Part shown: piece after piece, positions 42,340 through 52,927 of the stretch
How positions within the stretch are numbered: position 1 is the stretch's first letter
Layout: every line of letters begins with the position of its first letter
Origin: Lacihabitans sp. CCS-44
Lineage (GTDB): Bacteria; Bacteroidota; Bacteroidia; Cytophagales; Spirosomataceae
Reading direction: 5' to 3'
Length of the DNA stretch: 64,000 bases
Assembly: GCF_024343735.1 (NCBI RefSeq)
Contig: NZ_RJUE01000058.1
Coordinates: forward strand, 62,001 to 126,000
Position numbers and translations under genes: made by a program
Notes under the pieces: generated by a model
What the model saw: only the letters and a program-made list of their open reading frames with translations
Databases searched by the model: none
What the model was told of the DNA's origin: nothing

Positions 42340-45300
42340 TTTATGAAATTACTACCTGTTGAGTCTAATTTTAGCATAGACACCTCTTCTTTTTTACCCA
42401 CACCCAAAGGGAAAGTTTTAGGTTTTTTATTGTTGAGTAAAGAATTGAAGTTTCGAGAAATAATAAAGTTTCCGCCCGATACGATTACATTGCCAGTAGA
42501 GGAGAAAGTATAATAATTCGTGGGAACACTTCTGGAATACAGTCTAAATTTATACTCACCGTCTTGCGAAAGGTTATACTCTAACTCACCACCTACCGAA
42601 AGCTGGCCAGTGGTGGTGGCGTTTATGTTGTTTTCAAGGCTATTGATAAATGAACTTTTTCCGCTAAGTTTTATACGGTTATTCAGGAATCTGTAACTAA
42701 AATTGAGCTGCATGTTGTTCAAAATATTCTCTCTAAAATCACCAAATTGAACTCCCAACTCTAAGTTTGGATTGAGTTTGTTTGCAAGGTTTCCAATTTG
42801 GTTTGACAGCAAATTGCTCACATTATCTATTAAAAACTCTTGTGCCATGGCAGCCGCAATATTGTCAGGGAATATCTCATTGAAAACCAATATACTAGAT
42901 ACGTTTCGACTCAATAATTGTTCATCGTTTCGGAGTTTTTGCTCAAAACCTAAAAGGTCAGATTGTCCGATTATCGGGATTTGCTTCAGGTCAAAATTTA
43001 TATCATATTTGATGGTAGGCGTCAGAAGTCTATCGGACAATATCACGGTTACATTTACTGGAAACCTTGCCGAAGTATTTGCTAAGTCATCAGATATGGA
43101 AGACGGAATCGGAATGTTGGCGGTATAATTGGCCCGAAGATCTAAGTTGGCATCATAAGGGTCTCCTGACCATGTGATTCGGCTACCATCCACAATATTA
43201 AATTTGCGGAGCGAGGCTAGGTTTTGAAAACTGAAATTGTATTTGCCACTTCTGACCACATAAGGGCCGCTGATAGTAAAATCGCCACGGGTATCATACA
43301 ATATGCTTAATCGGCCCTCGCCAAATACATTGAGCACGTCATTGTTGGTTCGGTCAAATATGATTTCGCATTCAGCATCTTGGGTAAAGCTTAGATTAAA
43401 AGCTATTTTTACTCCTCCTGTTTTAATTTTAGGTTTTTTGGTTTTCAAGATTAATGTAGAGTCAATCTTTTCAGCTTTTTTTAAGAATGGAATTCCCTCT
43501 TGTTTGAGGTCAATTTTCTTCCCACTGTCCATTGGAATCGTAATCTTCGTGCCTTTTTTGCTGTTTAAATTACCTGTCACTACAATGTTTTCAAAGTCTC
43601 CAGTCATCTGCAAATCTCCACCCGCAAAGGCTGTTCCGTAGAATACATCACTCTCGAAAGATTTCAAATTCAATACCTTAAAGCCATTGCTACCTTTTAT
43701 GGAGGCATTGAGGCCTACCATGAATTTGCCAGAGCCACCATTAAAAACACCACCTTGTATAGTAGCTGAGTTGCCTCCAATGGGTGCGTCTCGCACTGTG
43801 ATGCCCTCAGGTGCAGCCACAAAACCTTCTTCGTTGAGCAATACTTTATCATCAAAATAGATTGTCGTTCCTGAAGATATTACTTTCAATGAGCCTTTAT
43901 TTATATTTATTTGCCCTTTGAAAATTGGATCTAAAGGAGTTCCGAAAATCTCTACATCACCTTCTGCAAGGCCTGTCATGTTGGTCATTACTCCTGTCAA
44001 CATCCCCTCAAACATCTGTAAATTTAGATTCCTGACTTTGGCTTTTAGATTAAGCGAATTGTTTTTTATTTCTGGATCATAGTAGCCGTTCATTCTGAAT
44101 ATTTCTTCAAATTGTCTGAATACACTTCCGTTAATCTTTAACTTATTCGCCAAGTTATCCCAGTTGGCTTCAGTAGTTACTGTACCAATTAAGCTGTTGC
44201 GATATTCAAGGTTTTCTATGTGAAGGTTACTCGTAAAAAGTGGGTTTTTATAATAATCACGCAATCGAAGTTCACCATTAGCAATTCCTTTGGTTTCTAC
44301 GTTTGTAAAAGGTTTAAGGGTAAGTAAATCAAAATCCTGAACTGTCAAAATGGATTCCTGCTTTGGATCGTTTGAAACTATGCCGTTGAACCTAACTATT
44401 TGATTATTATTCGAGAGTTTTAGGTCGTTAAAAACTATCTTATTCTCCAAAACATTGATAAGGTTGTTCTCTGAAAACGTCCATTTTTTATCAATTAAGA
44501 ACACTTTACTGTTTTTTGGATTAAATCGTATGTCAAACCCTTTGGGCGTAAACTTTACTGACCCAAAAAGCCCGATGTTGCTGTTACTGTTTTGCTGGTC
44601 AATTGATGCATCAAAGTTAATAGTGTTAGCTTGGTCCCAAAATGCATTTGCATAAAGGTTTTCTGTAAGAATTCCATTGCTGATTTTCTGATTTTTCGAA
44701 AACAAAATTAACGATGTCAGAACCTCTGGGGATTGGGCATATTTTGAAGTGTTAAAGTCTATTGTTGACTTATAAAATTCGTTTCCTTTATAACTTACAC
44801 TGTCAAGTTCTCCTTCTAACGAAAACTCAGAGGTAACTCTTGATAAAAATTTTCCTTTTAAAATCGAACCTGCTGATACATAAATATTGGGGTCAAAGAA
44901 GCCAAAAAAACGTCTACTGTCTTTAAAATAAAGCCGATAGTTGGCATCATAGAAGTTGGCGGGGGCATTTTTTGCAATATTTTTGGCTTTGTAATAAGCC
45001 ATCCTGTTTTCTTCAGTTTCATCAAAATAAAGTTGATATTCCTTTACTAAAACACCTACATCAGATATTATTTTGCTGGGCACAAAGTTGCCATTTAACT
45101 CAATATTGAAAAATTCTGATACCATCGAAAAACGTCTTTGGTTTTCGTAAATGCCAGAATTAAAATATAATGAATCTACTGCCAATGAGTGATTCTCGTT
45201 CTCTAAAACCGTATTTGAAAATCTTGCTCTACCGATCCAGTCGTCCAATTTATTGCCTATAAAATCGAAGTTTATGGTTGATTTTATCTTCAGGTTTTCT

Positions 45301-47051
45301 TTAGAAATTCCGAGAGGCTTAAGGTTAGCGTTTTCGAGCAATCCTTTTATTTTAAAAGTATTAAGCTCTTTATTTAGGTCGGCTCTACCTTCCACTTGAG
45401 CGGTAATATTGGGATCTTTGATGTCTATATACCCATCAAAAATAGACTGACCAAGGTTGCCATCAACTATAATATTTTTGTAGGTATAACCATTGTAGCC
45501 AATTTCTGAAACTTGACCGTCAAGCTGTAATAAAGCACTTTTTACTTCAAAACCTGTTCCGTCAATTTTTCCTTGAAAAGAGAGTTTTTCTAATGAAGGT
45601 TCATCAAAAAGCTTTCCCAAATCCAGTTGCTGAATATTTAGGTCGCCTTTGTAAGTGGCGTCAGCGGCAATCTGGACTTCCATTTCGCCATTGATTTTGC
45701 CCAATCCCAGTGCATTCAGCTCTGACTTGGTCTTGAAATTATCATAAACACCGGCAAAAGTCCCAGAAAAATCAAGTTTTTCAATCTTCTTTATGTATTT
45801 CTGAAAATCAGGGTTTTTACTATATTGACTTACATCTTTAGCCAGCATCGTTGAAGGCTTTAAAGACAAAGTTGTATTGGTTTTTTTTAGATTAGGAAAT
45901 CCCTTAAAGTTTACGTCTCCTTTTAGGTTGGAGCTAGTTCCAAACTTCAAGTCAAATTCTTTGAAATTTAAATCAACATACAATCCATCCATTTTGGCAG
46001 AAAGAATGTAACGTTCTTTGTAATTGTACATATCAGAAGCAAACCTGCCTAAATCTTGGCTATCTAGAATGCTATTTTTAAGATTTGCATTCATTTTTAC
46101 CTTTCTAAAAAAATCATTGAAAGCAGATGGTCTTTCGTATAAGAAATGAAGCTTGTTACCCACATATGATTCATTGATATACGCTGAGAGATTGTCTAGC
46201 AGCATAGCGGTCTTGCAATAAAGAAAATCAGTTTTGATATCTTTAATTTTCAAGTCGCTTCTGTAATCTACAGCTGAAAGGTTCGTGGTTTTAAATGCGA
46301 CTGTATCACCCAAAATAAGTACGTTTTCAATATTGGCATTTATTTTATCGAACCTAAAGTTGTAATAATCAAAGGTTTTGTCAGGGAAACGATCTCTTCT
46401 GGCATCACTGAGGCTTACGTTTCCGTTGGTTATATAGGCGTTGTCTATCGTGAATGGTTTGTTTTGATTTGGAACAGATTTTTTTGTTGAATCTTTTCCG
46501 ATTTTTTCGATGGCGGCTATCCAATAGTCAATATTGAGCTTTCCTGTTTTGTCTTTTACAAGTTTTACTTCAGGATTTTTGAGCAATACATAGTCAAGAT
46601 TATTATCGAATTTAAATATTTTGCCGGTGTTGAAAGTGATGGAAGGAATATAGTTTTTGTCGAATCCAATCTTAAGATTATTTGCAAGATCAAAAGTGAA
46701 GTTGGTTTTACAGTTTACATAGAGTTCTCTGACAAAAATCATGTCTCTGCCTTCAAGGTCTTTTATGTTAATGTCCTCAAAAGTTATTTCATCAAGCCAA
46801 GAAATTCTGGCTTGCGAGATGGTTACATTTCCACCAACTTTTTCACTAAGCCACTCTGTGGCCTTTTGGGTGATATTTGTCTGTACTTCAGGTAGTTGTA
46901 AGGAGTAATACGCCAATATCGACAACGATACTATCAACAAGACTACTATTCCTGTAATATTTATTAGTATGTTGAATATGCGTTTCAAATTCCTTTGTTT
47001 TATAAAAATATTAAAGCCTAAAATGCTTAATGTCAAGATAAAATAACCCAC
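42336..47051 (-). CDS. tamB: TamB-like translocation/assembly module protein
   Basis: A 1571-residue AsmA/TamB-type protein. One N-terminal membrane helix ('IFNILINITGIVVLLIVSLSILAYYS') is followed by a very long repetitive beta domain expected to span the periplasm as a beta-taco, then a C-terminal DUF490 region ('YNFSFQNLASLRKFNIVDGSRITWSGDPYDANLDLRANYTANIPIPSS'). It helps lipids or outer-membrane proteins cross the periplasm. The start is a GTG at 47051; a TTG at 46988 beginning 'KRIFNIL' is an alternative because no in-frame ATG occurs near the membrane helix. It overlaps dnaB by 4 bp and is divergent from tsaD. Confidence 0.88.
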   Translation of the reverse strand: MGYFILTLSILGFNIFIKQRNLKRIFNILINITGIVVLLIVSLSILAYYSLQLPEVQTNITQKATEWLSEKVGGNVTISQARISWLDEITFEDINIKDLEGRDMIFVRELYVNCKTNFTFDLANNLKIGFDKNYIPSITFNTGKIFKFDNNLDYVLLKNPEVKLVKDKTGKLNIDYWIAAIEKIGKDSTKKSVPNQNKPFTIDNAYITNGNVSLSDARRDRFPDKTFDYYNFRFDKINANIENVLILGDTVAFKTTNLSAVDYRSDLKIKDIKTDFLYCKTAMLLDNLSAYINESYVGNKLHFLYERPSAFNDFFRKVKMNANLKNSILDSQDLGRFASDMYNYKERYILSAKMDGLYVDLNFKEFDLKFGTSSNLKGDVNFKGFPNLKKTNTTLSLKPSTMLAKDVSQYSKNPDFQKYIKKIEKLDFSGTFAGVYDNFKTKSELNALGLGKINGEMEVQIAADATYKGDLNIQQLDLGKLFDEPSLEKLSFQGKIDGTGFEVKSALLQLDGQVSEIGYNGYTYKNIIVDGNLGQSIFDGYIDIKDPNITAQVEGRADLNKELNTFKIKGLLENANLKPLGISKENLKIKSTINFDFIGNKLDDWIGRARFSNTVLENENHSLAVDSLYFNSGIYENQRRFSMVSEFFNIELNGNFVPSKIISDVGVLVKEYQLYFDETEENRMAYYKAKNIAKNAPANFYDANYRLYFKDSRRFFGFFDPNIYVSAGSILKGKFLSRVTSEFSLEGELDSVSYKGNEFYKSTIDFNTSKYAQSPEVLTSLILFSKNQKISNGILTENLYANAFWDQANTINFDASIDQQNSNSNIGLFGSVKFTPKGFDIRFNPKNSKVFLIDKKWTFSENNLINVLENKIVFNDLKLSNNNQIVRFNGIVSNDPKQESILTVQDFDLLTLKPFTNVETKGIANGELRLRDYYKNPLFTSNLHIENLEYRNSLIGTVTTEANWDNLANKLKINGSVFRQFEEIFRMNGYYDPEIKNNSLNLKAKVRNLNLQMFEGMLTGVMTNMTGLAEGDVEIFGTPLDPIFKGQININKGSLKVISSGTTIYFDDKVLLNEEGFVAAPEGITVRDAPIGGNSATIQGGVFNGGSGKFMVGLNASIKGSNGFKVLNLKSFESDVFYGTAFAGGDLQMTGDFENIVVTGNLNSKKGTKITIPMDSGKKIDLKQEGIPFLKKAEKIDSTLILKTKKPKIKTGGVKIAFNLSFTQDAECEIIFDRTNNDVLNVFGEGRLSILYDTRGDFTISGPYVVRSGKYNFSFQNLASLRKFNIVDGSRITWSGDPYDANLDLRANYTANIPIPSSISDDLANTSARFPVNVTVILSDRLLTPTIKYDINFDLKQIPIIGQSDLLGFEQKLRNDEQLLSRNVSSILVFNEIFPDNIAAAMAQEFLIDNVSNLLSNQIGNLANKLNPNLELGVQFGDFRENILNNMQLNFSYRFLNNRIKLSGKSSFINSLENNINATTTGQLSVGGELEYNLSQDGEYKFRLYSRSVPTNYYTFSSTGNVIVSGGNFIISRNFNSLLNNKKPKTFPLGVGKKEEVSMLKLDSTGSNFIK

Positions 47052-47116
47052 TAGGAGATATTTGTTGAGAATTCTTTACCAAATCCCCAAATCTACCCGA
47101 CTATCAAACTGTGCTC

Positions 47117-47148
47117 TTTGGCTTCTTATGCTCTTCTGCGTATCTTTG
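47117..47148 (+). promoter_or_regulatory. Promoter of tsaD
   Basis: TTTG (47117-47120), 20 nt, TATCTTTG (47141-47148): a near-ideal Bacteroidota -33/-7 pair, 52 bp upstream of the tsaD ATG. Confidence 0.65.
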
Positions 47149-47200
47149 CTGTTAGAATTAACCCACAAAATTTCTTAAAAATAATGATAATAAAAACTAA

Positions 47201-48211
47201 ATGCCTCTAAATACTCAAAATATAGTCATTTTAGCGATAGAGTCTTCTTGTGATGAAACTTCGGCTGCGGTTATTTACAACGGCAAAATGTTGTCTAACA
47301 TTGTGGCTTCACAAATCATTCATGAGCAACATGGCGGCGTTGTACCCGAATTGGCCTCAAGGGCTCATCAACAGGATATTGTGAGGGTGGTAAATGCCGC
47401 AATTGTGGAAGCTGAAATTCAAAAAAACGAACTTTCAGCGATTGCATTTACCCGCGGGCCTGGTCTTTTGGGTTCATTACTGGTTGGGACTTCCTTCGCC
47501 AAAGCCTTCGCCCTCGGATTAGACATTCCGCTGATAGAAATCAACCACATGCAAGCCCATGTGTTGGCACATTTTATAGATGAACCTAGGCCTAATTTCC
47601 CGTTTCTATGCTTGACAGTCAGCGGTGGGCATACGCAGATAGTGTTGGTAAAGAGCCCTTTGGATATGGAAGTGCTTGGCGAAACAGCGGATGATGCTGT
47701 TGGTGAAGCTTTTGATAAAGCAGCCAAAATGTTGGGTTTAGGATACCCTGGCGGCCCCAAAATAGATCAGTATGCGGCTCTGGGCAATCCAGAAGCATTT
47801 GAATTTCCAATATCTGAGATGCCCAGCTATAGTTTTTCCTTCAGCGGAGTGAAAACTTCCTTGCTGTATTTTATTCAAAAACACGGGCAGGATTTTGTAA
47901 CTGAAAGATTGAACGACATTTGTGCCTCTTATCAACAAACATTAATCACTACTTTGATACGCAAAATCAGAAAAGCCGCTAAAGAATTGAAAATAAAAGA
48001 AATAGCTATCGCAGGGGGTGTATCAGCCAATAAGGGCCTGAGAAATGCTCTTCAAGTAGAAGCAGATAAGCAGAGGTGGTCTTTGTATATTCCTGATTTT
48101 CAGTATTGTACTGACAATGCTGGCATGATAGCCATGGCAGCACATTTTAAATATTTAGAGAAGGAATTCTCACATCAGCAGGTAAGTCCCATGCCGAGGT
48201 TTCAGATTTGA
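47201..48211 (+). CDS. tsaD: tRNA threonylcarbamoyladenosine transferase subunit TsaD
   Basis: A 336-residue ASKHA-fold protein that, with TsaB and TsaE, transfers the threonylcarbamoyl group to A37 of ANN-decoding tRNAs. 'AIESSCDETSAA' starts the nucleotide fold, metal ligands H116 and H120 lie in 'INHMQAH', and 'VSGGHTQIV', 'GGVSANKGLR' and 'CTDNAGMIA' are all present. The length is normal. It is followed at 102 bp by a penicillin-binding protein gene. Confidence 0.96.
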   Translation: MPLNTQNIVILAIESSCDETSAAVIYNGKMLSNIVASQIIHEQHGGVVPELASRAHQQDIVRVVNAAIVEAEIQKNELSAIAFTRGPGLLGSLLVGTSFAKAFALGLDIPLIEINHMQAHVLAHFIDEPRPNFPFLCLTVSGGHTQIVLVKSPLDMEVLGETADDAVGEAFDKAAKMLGLGYPGGPKIDQYAALGNPEAFEFPISEMPSYSFSFSGVKTSLLYFIQKHGQDFVTERLNDICASYQQTLITTLIRKIRKAAKELKIKEIAIAGGVSANKGLRNALQVEADKQRWSLYIPDFQYCTDNAGMIAMAAHFKYLEKEFSHQQVSPMPRFQI

Positions 48212-48313
48212 CTTAGCATTTTCTGCATTTTTTTGGTAATTAAATGTTAACTGATGCGTTCAATCATTTAAAATATTAATTTTGAGTTCTAAAATCAATC
48301 TTGCCTTTAAAAT

Positions 48314-50659
48314 ATGAATCTTCCAATTCTCAAAAATTTGGCTTCTGGTAAATACAGCTTTCTGATAAAACTGTCATATAGATTTTTTTATTTAGGACTG
48401 GGGGGATTCCTTTTTTTTATAATTGCACTTAATTTTAATCTTTTTTGGCTTTTTGGTAAAATGCCATCGGTAGACGACTTGGATAACCCCAAAAGCGATG
48501 TGGCCTCGGAGATTATCTCTTCAGACAACAAGATTTTAGGTAAGTTTTTTTTATATGAAAATCGAAGTAATATGACTTTTGAGGAAATTCCTGAAAGTTT
48601 TATTAATGCACTCATAGCCACAGAAGATGTTAGATTTACCAAGCATTCTGGTATAGACGCTCGCAGTATGCTAAGGGTTTTTGGTGGATTAATTACTTTC
48701 AACAAAAAAGGAGGTGGTAGCACAATTTCTCAACAATTGGCCAAAAATCTGTTTAAACTTAGACAAGATGAATCCTACGAAGGGCTTCTTTATAAAGTAC
48801 CGGTGTTGAGAACTTTAACTATTAAGGCCAAAGAATGGGTAACTGCCATAAAACTCGAAAGGATTTATACCAAGAGTGAGATAATGACCATGTATCTCAA
48901 CACCATAGAGTTTAGTAGCAATGCTTATGGTTTAAAATCAGCGTCCAAAACTTATTTTAAGAAGCTTCCCAAAGATTTAGAACCAGAAGAGTCCGCTCTT
49001 TTGGTGGGCATGATTCAAAATCCTTCGAAGTATAACCCTAAGTTTTTTCCAAAAAATTCGAAATCAAGAAGAGATGTGGTAATTTCTCAAATGGTGAAGT
49101 TTAATAAACTTACACCAGAGGAGGGTGAGTCAATGACAGAGATACCTATTGTACTCAATTACGCTCCTGAAAGTCACAATTATGGAGTAGCTCAGTATTT
49201 TAGAGAATATCTGAAAGACATTGTGAAAAAAGACCTCAAGAAGCTAGGCTACGAAGAATCAGATTTGTACACCAAAGGATTTAAAATATACACAACCATA
49301 GACTCTCGTATGCAAAATTATGCTGAGGAGGCTATGAAAACCCACATGAGAGACCAGCAAACAAAGTTTAACAATGTTTACAAGTACAAAAATCCTTGGG
49401 TACAGCGGAAAAGTGAAAACTCAAGCCAGTATGTAGAGATTCCCAATTTTATAGAAAACAATGCCAAGCGTACCGAAATCTATAGATTTTTAAAGGAAAC
49501 CTATGGCAATGACGACAAAGCTATTCTTGCTCGGATGCGTGAGAAAGTTCCCATGAGGGTCTTTACTTGGAATGGCGAACGGGACACTGTAATGTCACAC
49601 ATAGATTCTATAAAACATTACAAGCGTTTTCTCAACATAGGTATGCTGGCCATGGATCCTCGGAATGGCAATATTAAAGCCTGGGTTGGGGGTATAAATT
49701 TTAAACATTTTAAGTTCGATAACGTGAATCAAAGTCGAAGGCAACCAGGTTCTACGTTTAAGCCTTTTGTTTATGTAACAGCTATTGATAATGGTTTTTC
49801 TACATGCGAAAAAGTAGTGGATGAACCTATTACGTTTGGAGCAGAAGATGGACTTTCAAGATCTTATACACCCAAAAATTCTGATGGCAAATATTCATAT
49901 GCATCACTTACTTTAAGACAAGCACTTGGGCAATCAATAAATTCTGTCAGTGCTAGGCTAATCAAAGAATTTAAACCGTCTAAAGTTATAGAGTATGCCC
50001 ATCAATTGGGTATCAAAAGTGAGTTGCCCAATTCACCTTCGCTTTGTTTAGGAGTAGGAGAGGTTTCTTTATTTGAACTTTTGGCTGGCTACGCTGTATT
50101 TGCAAACCAAGGAAAATATACAGAGCCCATGGTTTTGGTGAGGATTGAAGACAAAAACGGACAGGTGGTAAAGGAATATCTTCCAGATCAAAAAGAAGTA
50201 TTAAGCAAAGAAACGGCTTATAAAATGATACATTTAATGCGTGGAGCCACTGCTGGTGGAGGTACTGCCGTAGGATTAGGAAGGTTTGGCGTGTTAGATG
50301 GTAATGAAGTTGCTGCCAAAACTGGGACAACTTCTAATTTCTCTGATGGGTGGTTTATGGGTATGACCCAAGACCTGATAGGTGGAGTTTGGGTCGGCGG
50401 TGAAGATAGAGCCATTCACTTTCAAAGTATCGAACTAGGACAAGGGGCACGTATAGCCATGCCAGCATGGGGTTTATTTATGCAAAAGGTATATGCCGAC
50501 AAAGATATAGAGTATAAGAAGACCAAATTTTTAGTGCCTGATGGTATCAGGATAGCTGGAGACTGTGTGCTGAGCCCGAATGAAGGATTTCCTGTGCCAC
50601 AGGGAGATCTTGGAACTCAGCCAGCCTTGAAACCGGCAGACGACGACGAGTTGCTCTAG
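48314..50659 (+). CDS. mrcA: Class A penicillin-binding protein 1A
   Basis: A 781-residue bifunctional peptidoglycan synthase. One N-terminal membrane anchor (~residues 18-42) precedes the GT51 glycosyltransferase domain ('ATEDVRFTKHSGIDARSMLRV', 'GGGSTISQQLAKNLF', 'IKLERIYTKSEIMTMYLN'). The C-terminal transpeptidase has catalytic S480 in 'GSTFK', the S-x-N motif in 'SINS' and K669-T-G-T. An ~85-residue insertion with 'KRTEIYRFLKETYGNDDKAIL' separates the domains. It polymerises and cross-links glycan strands at the periplasmic face. Confidence 0.95.
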   Translation: MNLPILKNLASGKYSFLIKLSYRFFYLGLGGFLFFIIALNFNLFWLFGKMPSVDDLDNPKSDVASEIISSDNKILGKFFLYENRSNMTFEEIPESFINALIATEDVRFTKHSGIDARSMLRVFGGLITFNKKGGGSTISQQLAKNLFKLRQDESYEGLLYKVPVLRTLTIKAKEWVTAIKLERIYTKSEIMTMYLNTIEFSSNAYGLKSASKTYFKKLPKDLEPEESALLVGMIQNPSKYNPKFFPKNSKSRRDVVISQMVKFNKLTPEEGESMTEIPIVLNYAPESHNYGVAQYFREYLKDIVKKDLKKLGYEESDLYTKGFKIYTTIDSRMQNYAEEAMKTHMRDQQTKFNNVYKYKNPWVQRKSENSSQYVEIPNFIENNAKRTEIYRFLKETYGNDDKAILARMREKVPMRVFTWNGERDTVMSHIDSIKHYKRFLNIGMLAMDPRNGNIKAWVGGINFKHFKFDNVNQSRRQPGSTFKPFVYVTAIDNGFSTCEKVVDEPITFGAEDGLSRSYTPKNSDGKYSYASLTLRQALGQSINSVSARLIKEFKPSKVIEYAHQLGIKSELPNSPSLCLGVGEVSLFELLAGYAVFANQGKYTEPMVLVRIEDKNGQVVKEYLPDQKEVLSKETAYKMIHLMRGATAGGGTAVGLGRFGVLDGNEVAAKTGTTSNFSDGWFMGMTQDLIGGVWVGGEDRAIHFQSIELGQGARIAMPAWGLFMQKVYADKDIEYKKTKFLVPDGIRIAGDCVLSPNEGFPVPQGDLGTQPALKPADDDELL

Positions 50660-50771
50660 AGATATTTGGGCTTTGAACTTCTGTTGGTTTTAGGATAGAT
50701 TCATTCAGTCTCTGTAGGTTTTGCTATTTGAAGATTCGATAAATGCCTCACTAATTTACTTTTCAAATACT

Positions 50772-51764
50772 ATGTTTCCTTTTGCATCTAAAATTACAAT
50801 TTTTTTAGTCTGGCTTCCTTTATTTTATTTTCAGAGCGAAGATTATAAAACCCTTCAAGGAAAAGCACAAGGGAGTACATACAGAATTGTGTATGAAACC
50901 AAAAACGGAGTGGATTTTTCTAAATCTGTGGATAGTTTATTTAACTTGGTTGACCAGAGTATGTCCTTATGGGTCAATACTTCTTTAATATCTAAAATAA
51001 ATGCCAATCAATCTTATGGGCTTGTTGATGAACATTTTATGAAGGTATTTCAAACTTCTGAAGCTATATCAAGAAAAACCAAGGGTTTCTTTGATGTGTC
51101 TGTTGGGCCACTTGTGAAGGCTTGGGGATTTGGCAAAAATAAAAATAGGCTTGTTCCTAATATGGAGACTTTGGATAGTTTAAAGAAACTTGTAAACTAC
51201 AAAAACATAAAAATAAAGGAAGGGAAAGTCGAAAAAAAGTATCCAGAAATTCAGCTTGATTTCAATGCCATTGCTCAAGGCTATACAGTAGACTTGATCT
51301 CAGAGTTTTTGGTTCAAAATGAAGTAGAGAATTTTTTGGTAGAAGTAGGAGGAGAAGTAAGAGCAAAAGGTAAAAATAATAAGCGAGAAACTTGGAAAGT
51401 AGGAATAGAAAATCCAAATAACGAAAATAATCTTCAGGCGATAGTTTCTCTTGATAATAAATCGTTGGCTACTTCGGGGAGTTATCGTAAATTCTTTATT
51501 AAAGATGGGCAAAAATACTCCCATGCGATAGACCCTCATTTAGGTAAGCCAGTTGCTCATAATGTGTTAAGTATGACAGTTTTAGCCAATACGTGTGCAG
51601 AGGCAGATGGATTTGCTACAGCGTTTTTAGTAATGGGGTTAGAAAAGGCTAAGTATTTTGCAAAAAAGCAGAAAATTGATTTTCTGGCCATTTATGAACA
51701 AAATAGCCAAATAAGTACATTCGCAACTGCGGGTATGAAAAGCGTAATTTTAGAAAATAAATAA
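50772..51764 (+). CDS. apbE: FAD:protein FMN transferase ApbE
   Basis: A 330-residue protein starting at the ATG at 50772, where a signal-type hydrophobic stretch ('ITIFLVWLPLFYF') begins; the open frame extends 17 codons further upstream. 'GKAQGSTYRIVY', 'DVSVGPLVKAWGFG', 'LDFNAIAQGYTVDLI', 'FLVEVGGEVRAKG' and 'YSHAIDPHLGKPV' are the conserved ApbE motifs for FAD and Mg2+ binding and for attaching FMN to threonine residues of partners such as Na+-NQR or Rnf subunits. No partner gene adjoins it. It converges with the sugar isomerase gene at a terminator. Confidence 0.92.
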   Translation: MFPFASKITIFLVWLPLFYFQSEDYKTLQGKAQGSTYRIVYETKNGVDFSKSVDSLFNLVDQSMSLWVNTSLISKINANQSYGLVDEHFMKVFQTSEAISRKTKGFFDVSVGPLVKAWGFGKNKNRLVPNMETLDSLKKLVNYKNIKIKEGKVEKKYPEIQLDFNAIAQGYTVDLISEFLVQNEVENFLVEVGGEVRAKGKNNKRETWKVGIENPNNENNLQAIVSLDNKSLATSGSYRKFFIKDGQKYSHAIDPHLGKPVAHNVLSMTVLANTCAEADGFATAFLVMGLEKAKYFAKKQKIDFLAIYEQNSQISTFATAGMKSVILENK

Positions 51765-51766
51765 AG

Positions 51767-51793
51767 AGAGCCTCAGCAAATAACTGAAGCTCT
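51767..51793. terminator. Bidirectional terminator between apbE and isomerase genes
   Basis: AGAGC-C-TCAG (51767-51776) pairs with CTGA-A-GCTCT (51784-51793), one internal mismatch and a 7-nt loop, between convergent genes; T-rich runs follow on both sides. Confidence 0.65.
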
Positions 51794-51803
51794 TTCAAAA
51801 ATA

Positions 51804-52700
51804 TTAAATATCGCAGATTTCTACACATCTTTTCAATGATGCCAGCATACCGTCTTTATCTTTTGGAGTAGGCACAAACTCTTGTCCTAAATATCCTTTG
51901 TAGCCTGAATCAATGATGGCTTTAATTACTGCCGGATAATAGATTTCTTGGGTATTGTCTATCTCTTTTCTGCCAGGCATGCCCCCTGTATGATAGTGAC
52001 TGATGTATTTACCATATCTTCTTACATTACGAATATGGTCACCATGCATGCTTTGCATGTGGAAAATATCATATAACATCTTGAAACTCTCAGAGTTTAC
52101 CATTTCACACAATGCCGCTCCCCATTCTATGGTGTCGCACATGTAATCTGGGTGGCTATCTTTCGAACTCAAAAGTTCCATGGACAATATCACTCCGTTT
52201 TTTTCACAAACGGGGATGAGTTTTCTAATGATTTTGGCACAGTTCATCATACCTGTCAGATCTGTCATTCCATTTCTGTTTCCAGAAAAACAGATGAGGT
52301 TTTTAATTCCGTTGGCCGCTGCTTGCGGAATGAGTTCCTCATATAGTTTTATGAGTTCTTCGTGATTTTTTGGATTGTTAAAAAAGTTATTCAGACCCAT
52401 GCCTTTAGGCCAATCGCCCCATCCTATGGCACATGTTAAGCCATATTGCTTCAGAATTGGCCATTCTTTTGGACCAGTCAGTTCTATAGAAGCCATGCCT
52501 ATATCCTTTACCCCTTGGCAAAGCTCTTCAAATGGAATCGATCCATAACACCACCTACATACCGAATGTTTGATGTTGCTTTTGAGTGGTAAATTATTAG
52601 ATGAACTTGCAGCTTTTACAGCAGAAATTCCAGTAAATGATATCGCGGAGGCTGTTCCAAGCGACATCAACATTTTTCTTCTAGATGTTTTGTTTTTCAT
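51804..52700 (-). CDS. Hydroxypyruvate isomerase-like TIM-barrel protein
   Basis: A 298-residue protein with an apparent Tat-type N-terminus ('SRRKMLMSLGTASAISFTG'), so probably exported folded. The body is a xylose isomerase-like TIM barrel: 'VCRWCYGSIPFEELCQGVKDIGMASIELTGPKEW', 'VILSMELLSSKDSHPDY', 'KMLYDIFHMQSMHGDHI', 'HYHTGGMPGRKEIDNTQEIYY' and 'YLGQEFVPTPKDK'. These match the hydroxypyruvate isomerase family with its metal-binding Glu/Asp/His set. The actual sugar or keto acid is not known. Confidence 0.82.
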   Translation of the reverse strand: MKNKTSRRKMLMSLGTASAISFTGISAVKAASSSNNLPLKSNIKHSVCRWCYGSIPFEELCQGVKDIGMASIELTGPKEWPILKQYGLTCAIGWGDWPKGMGLNNFFNNPKNHEELIKLYEELIPQAAANGIKNLICFSGNRNGMTDLTGMMNCAKIIRKLIPVCEKNGVILSMELLSSKDSHPDYMCDTIEWGAALCEMVNSESFKMLYDIFHMQSMHGDHIRNVRRYGKYISHYHTGGMPGRKEIDNTQEIYYPAVIKAIIDSGYKGYLGQEFVPTPKDKDGMLASLKRCVEICDI

Positions 52701-52927
52701 TTTAAGATTGATTGAATATGTTGCTCACATAATCATTTTTCAGTTATAATCCGTTTGTCGAAATATCTCTAATTGGGATTTTGCCAAGCGTTCTATTTTT
52801 TTTTCTAAAAATAAGCTTCTTTGTGTCTTTCTACAAATTAATTAAATGTTTTATCTATGATTTTTATCATTTTTAATTTATTTTTGAAATAGAACCTTTG
52901 TGAAGGAATACTAAAAAAATAATTGAT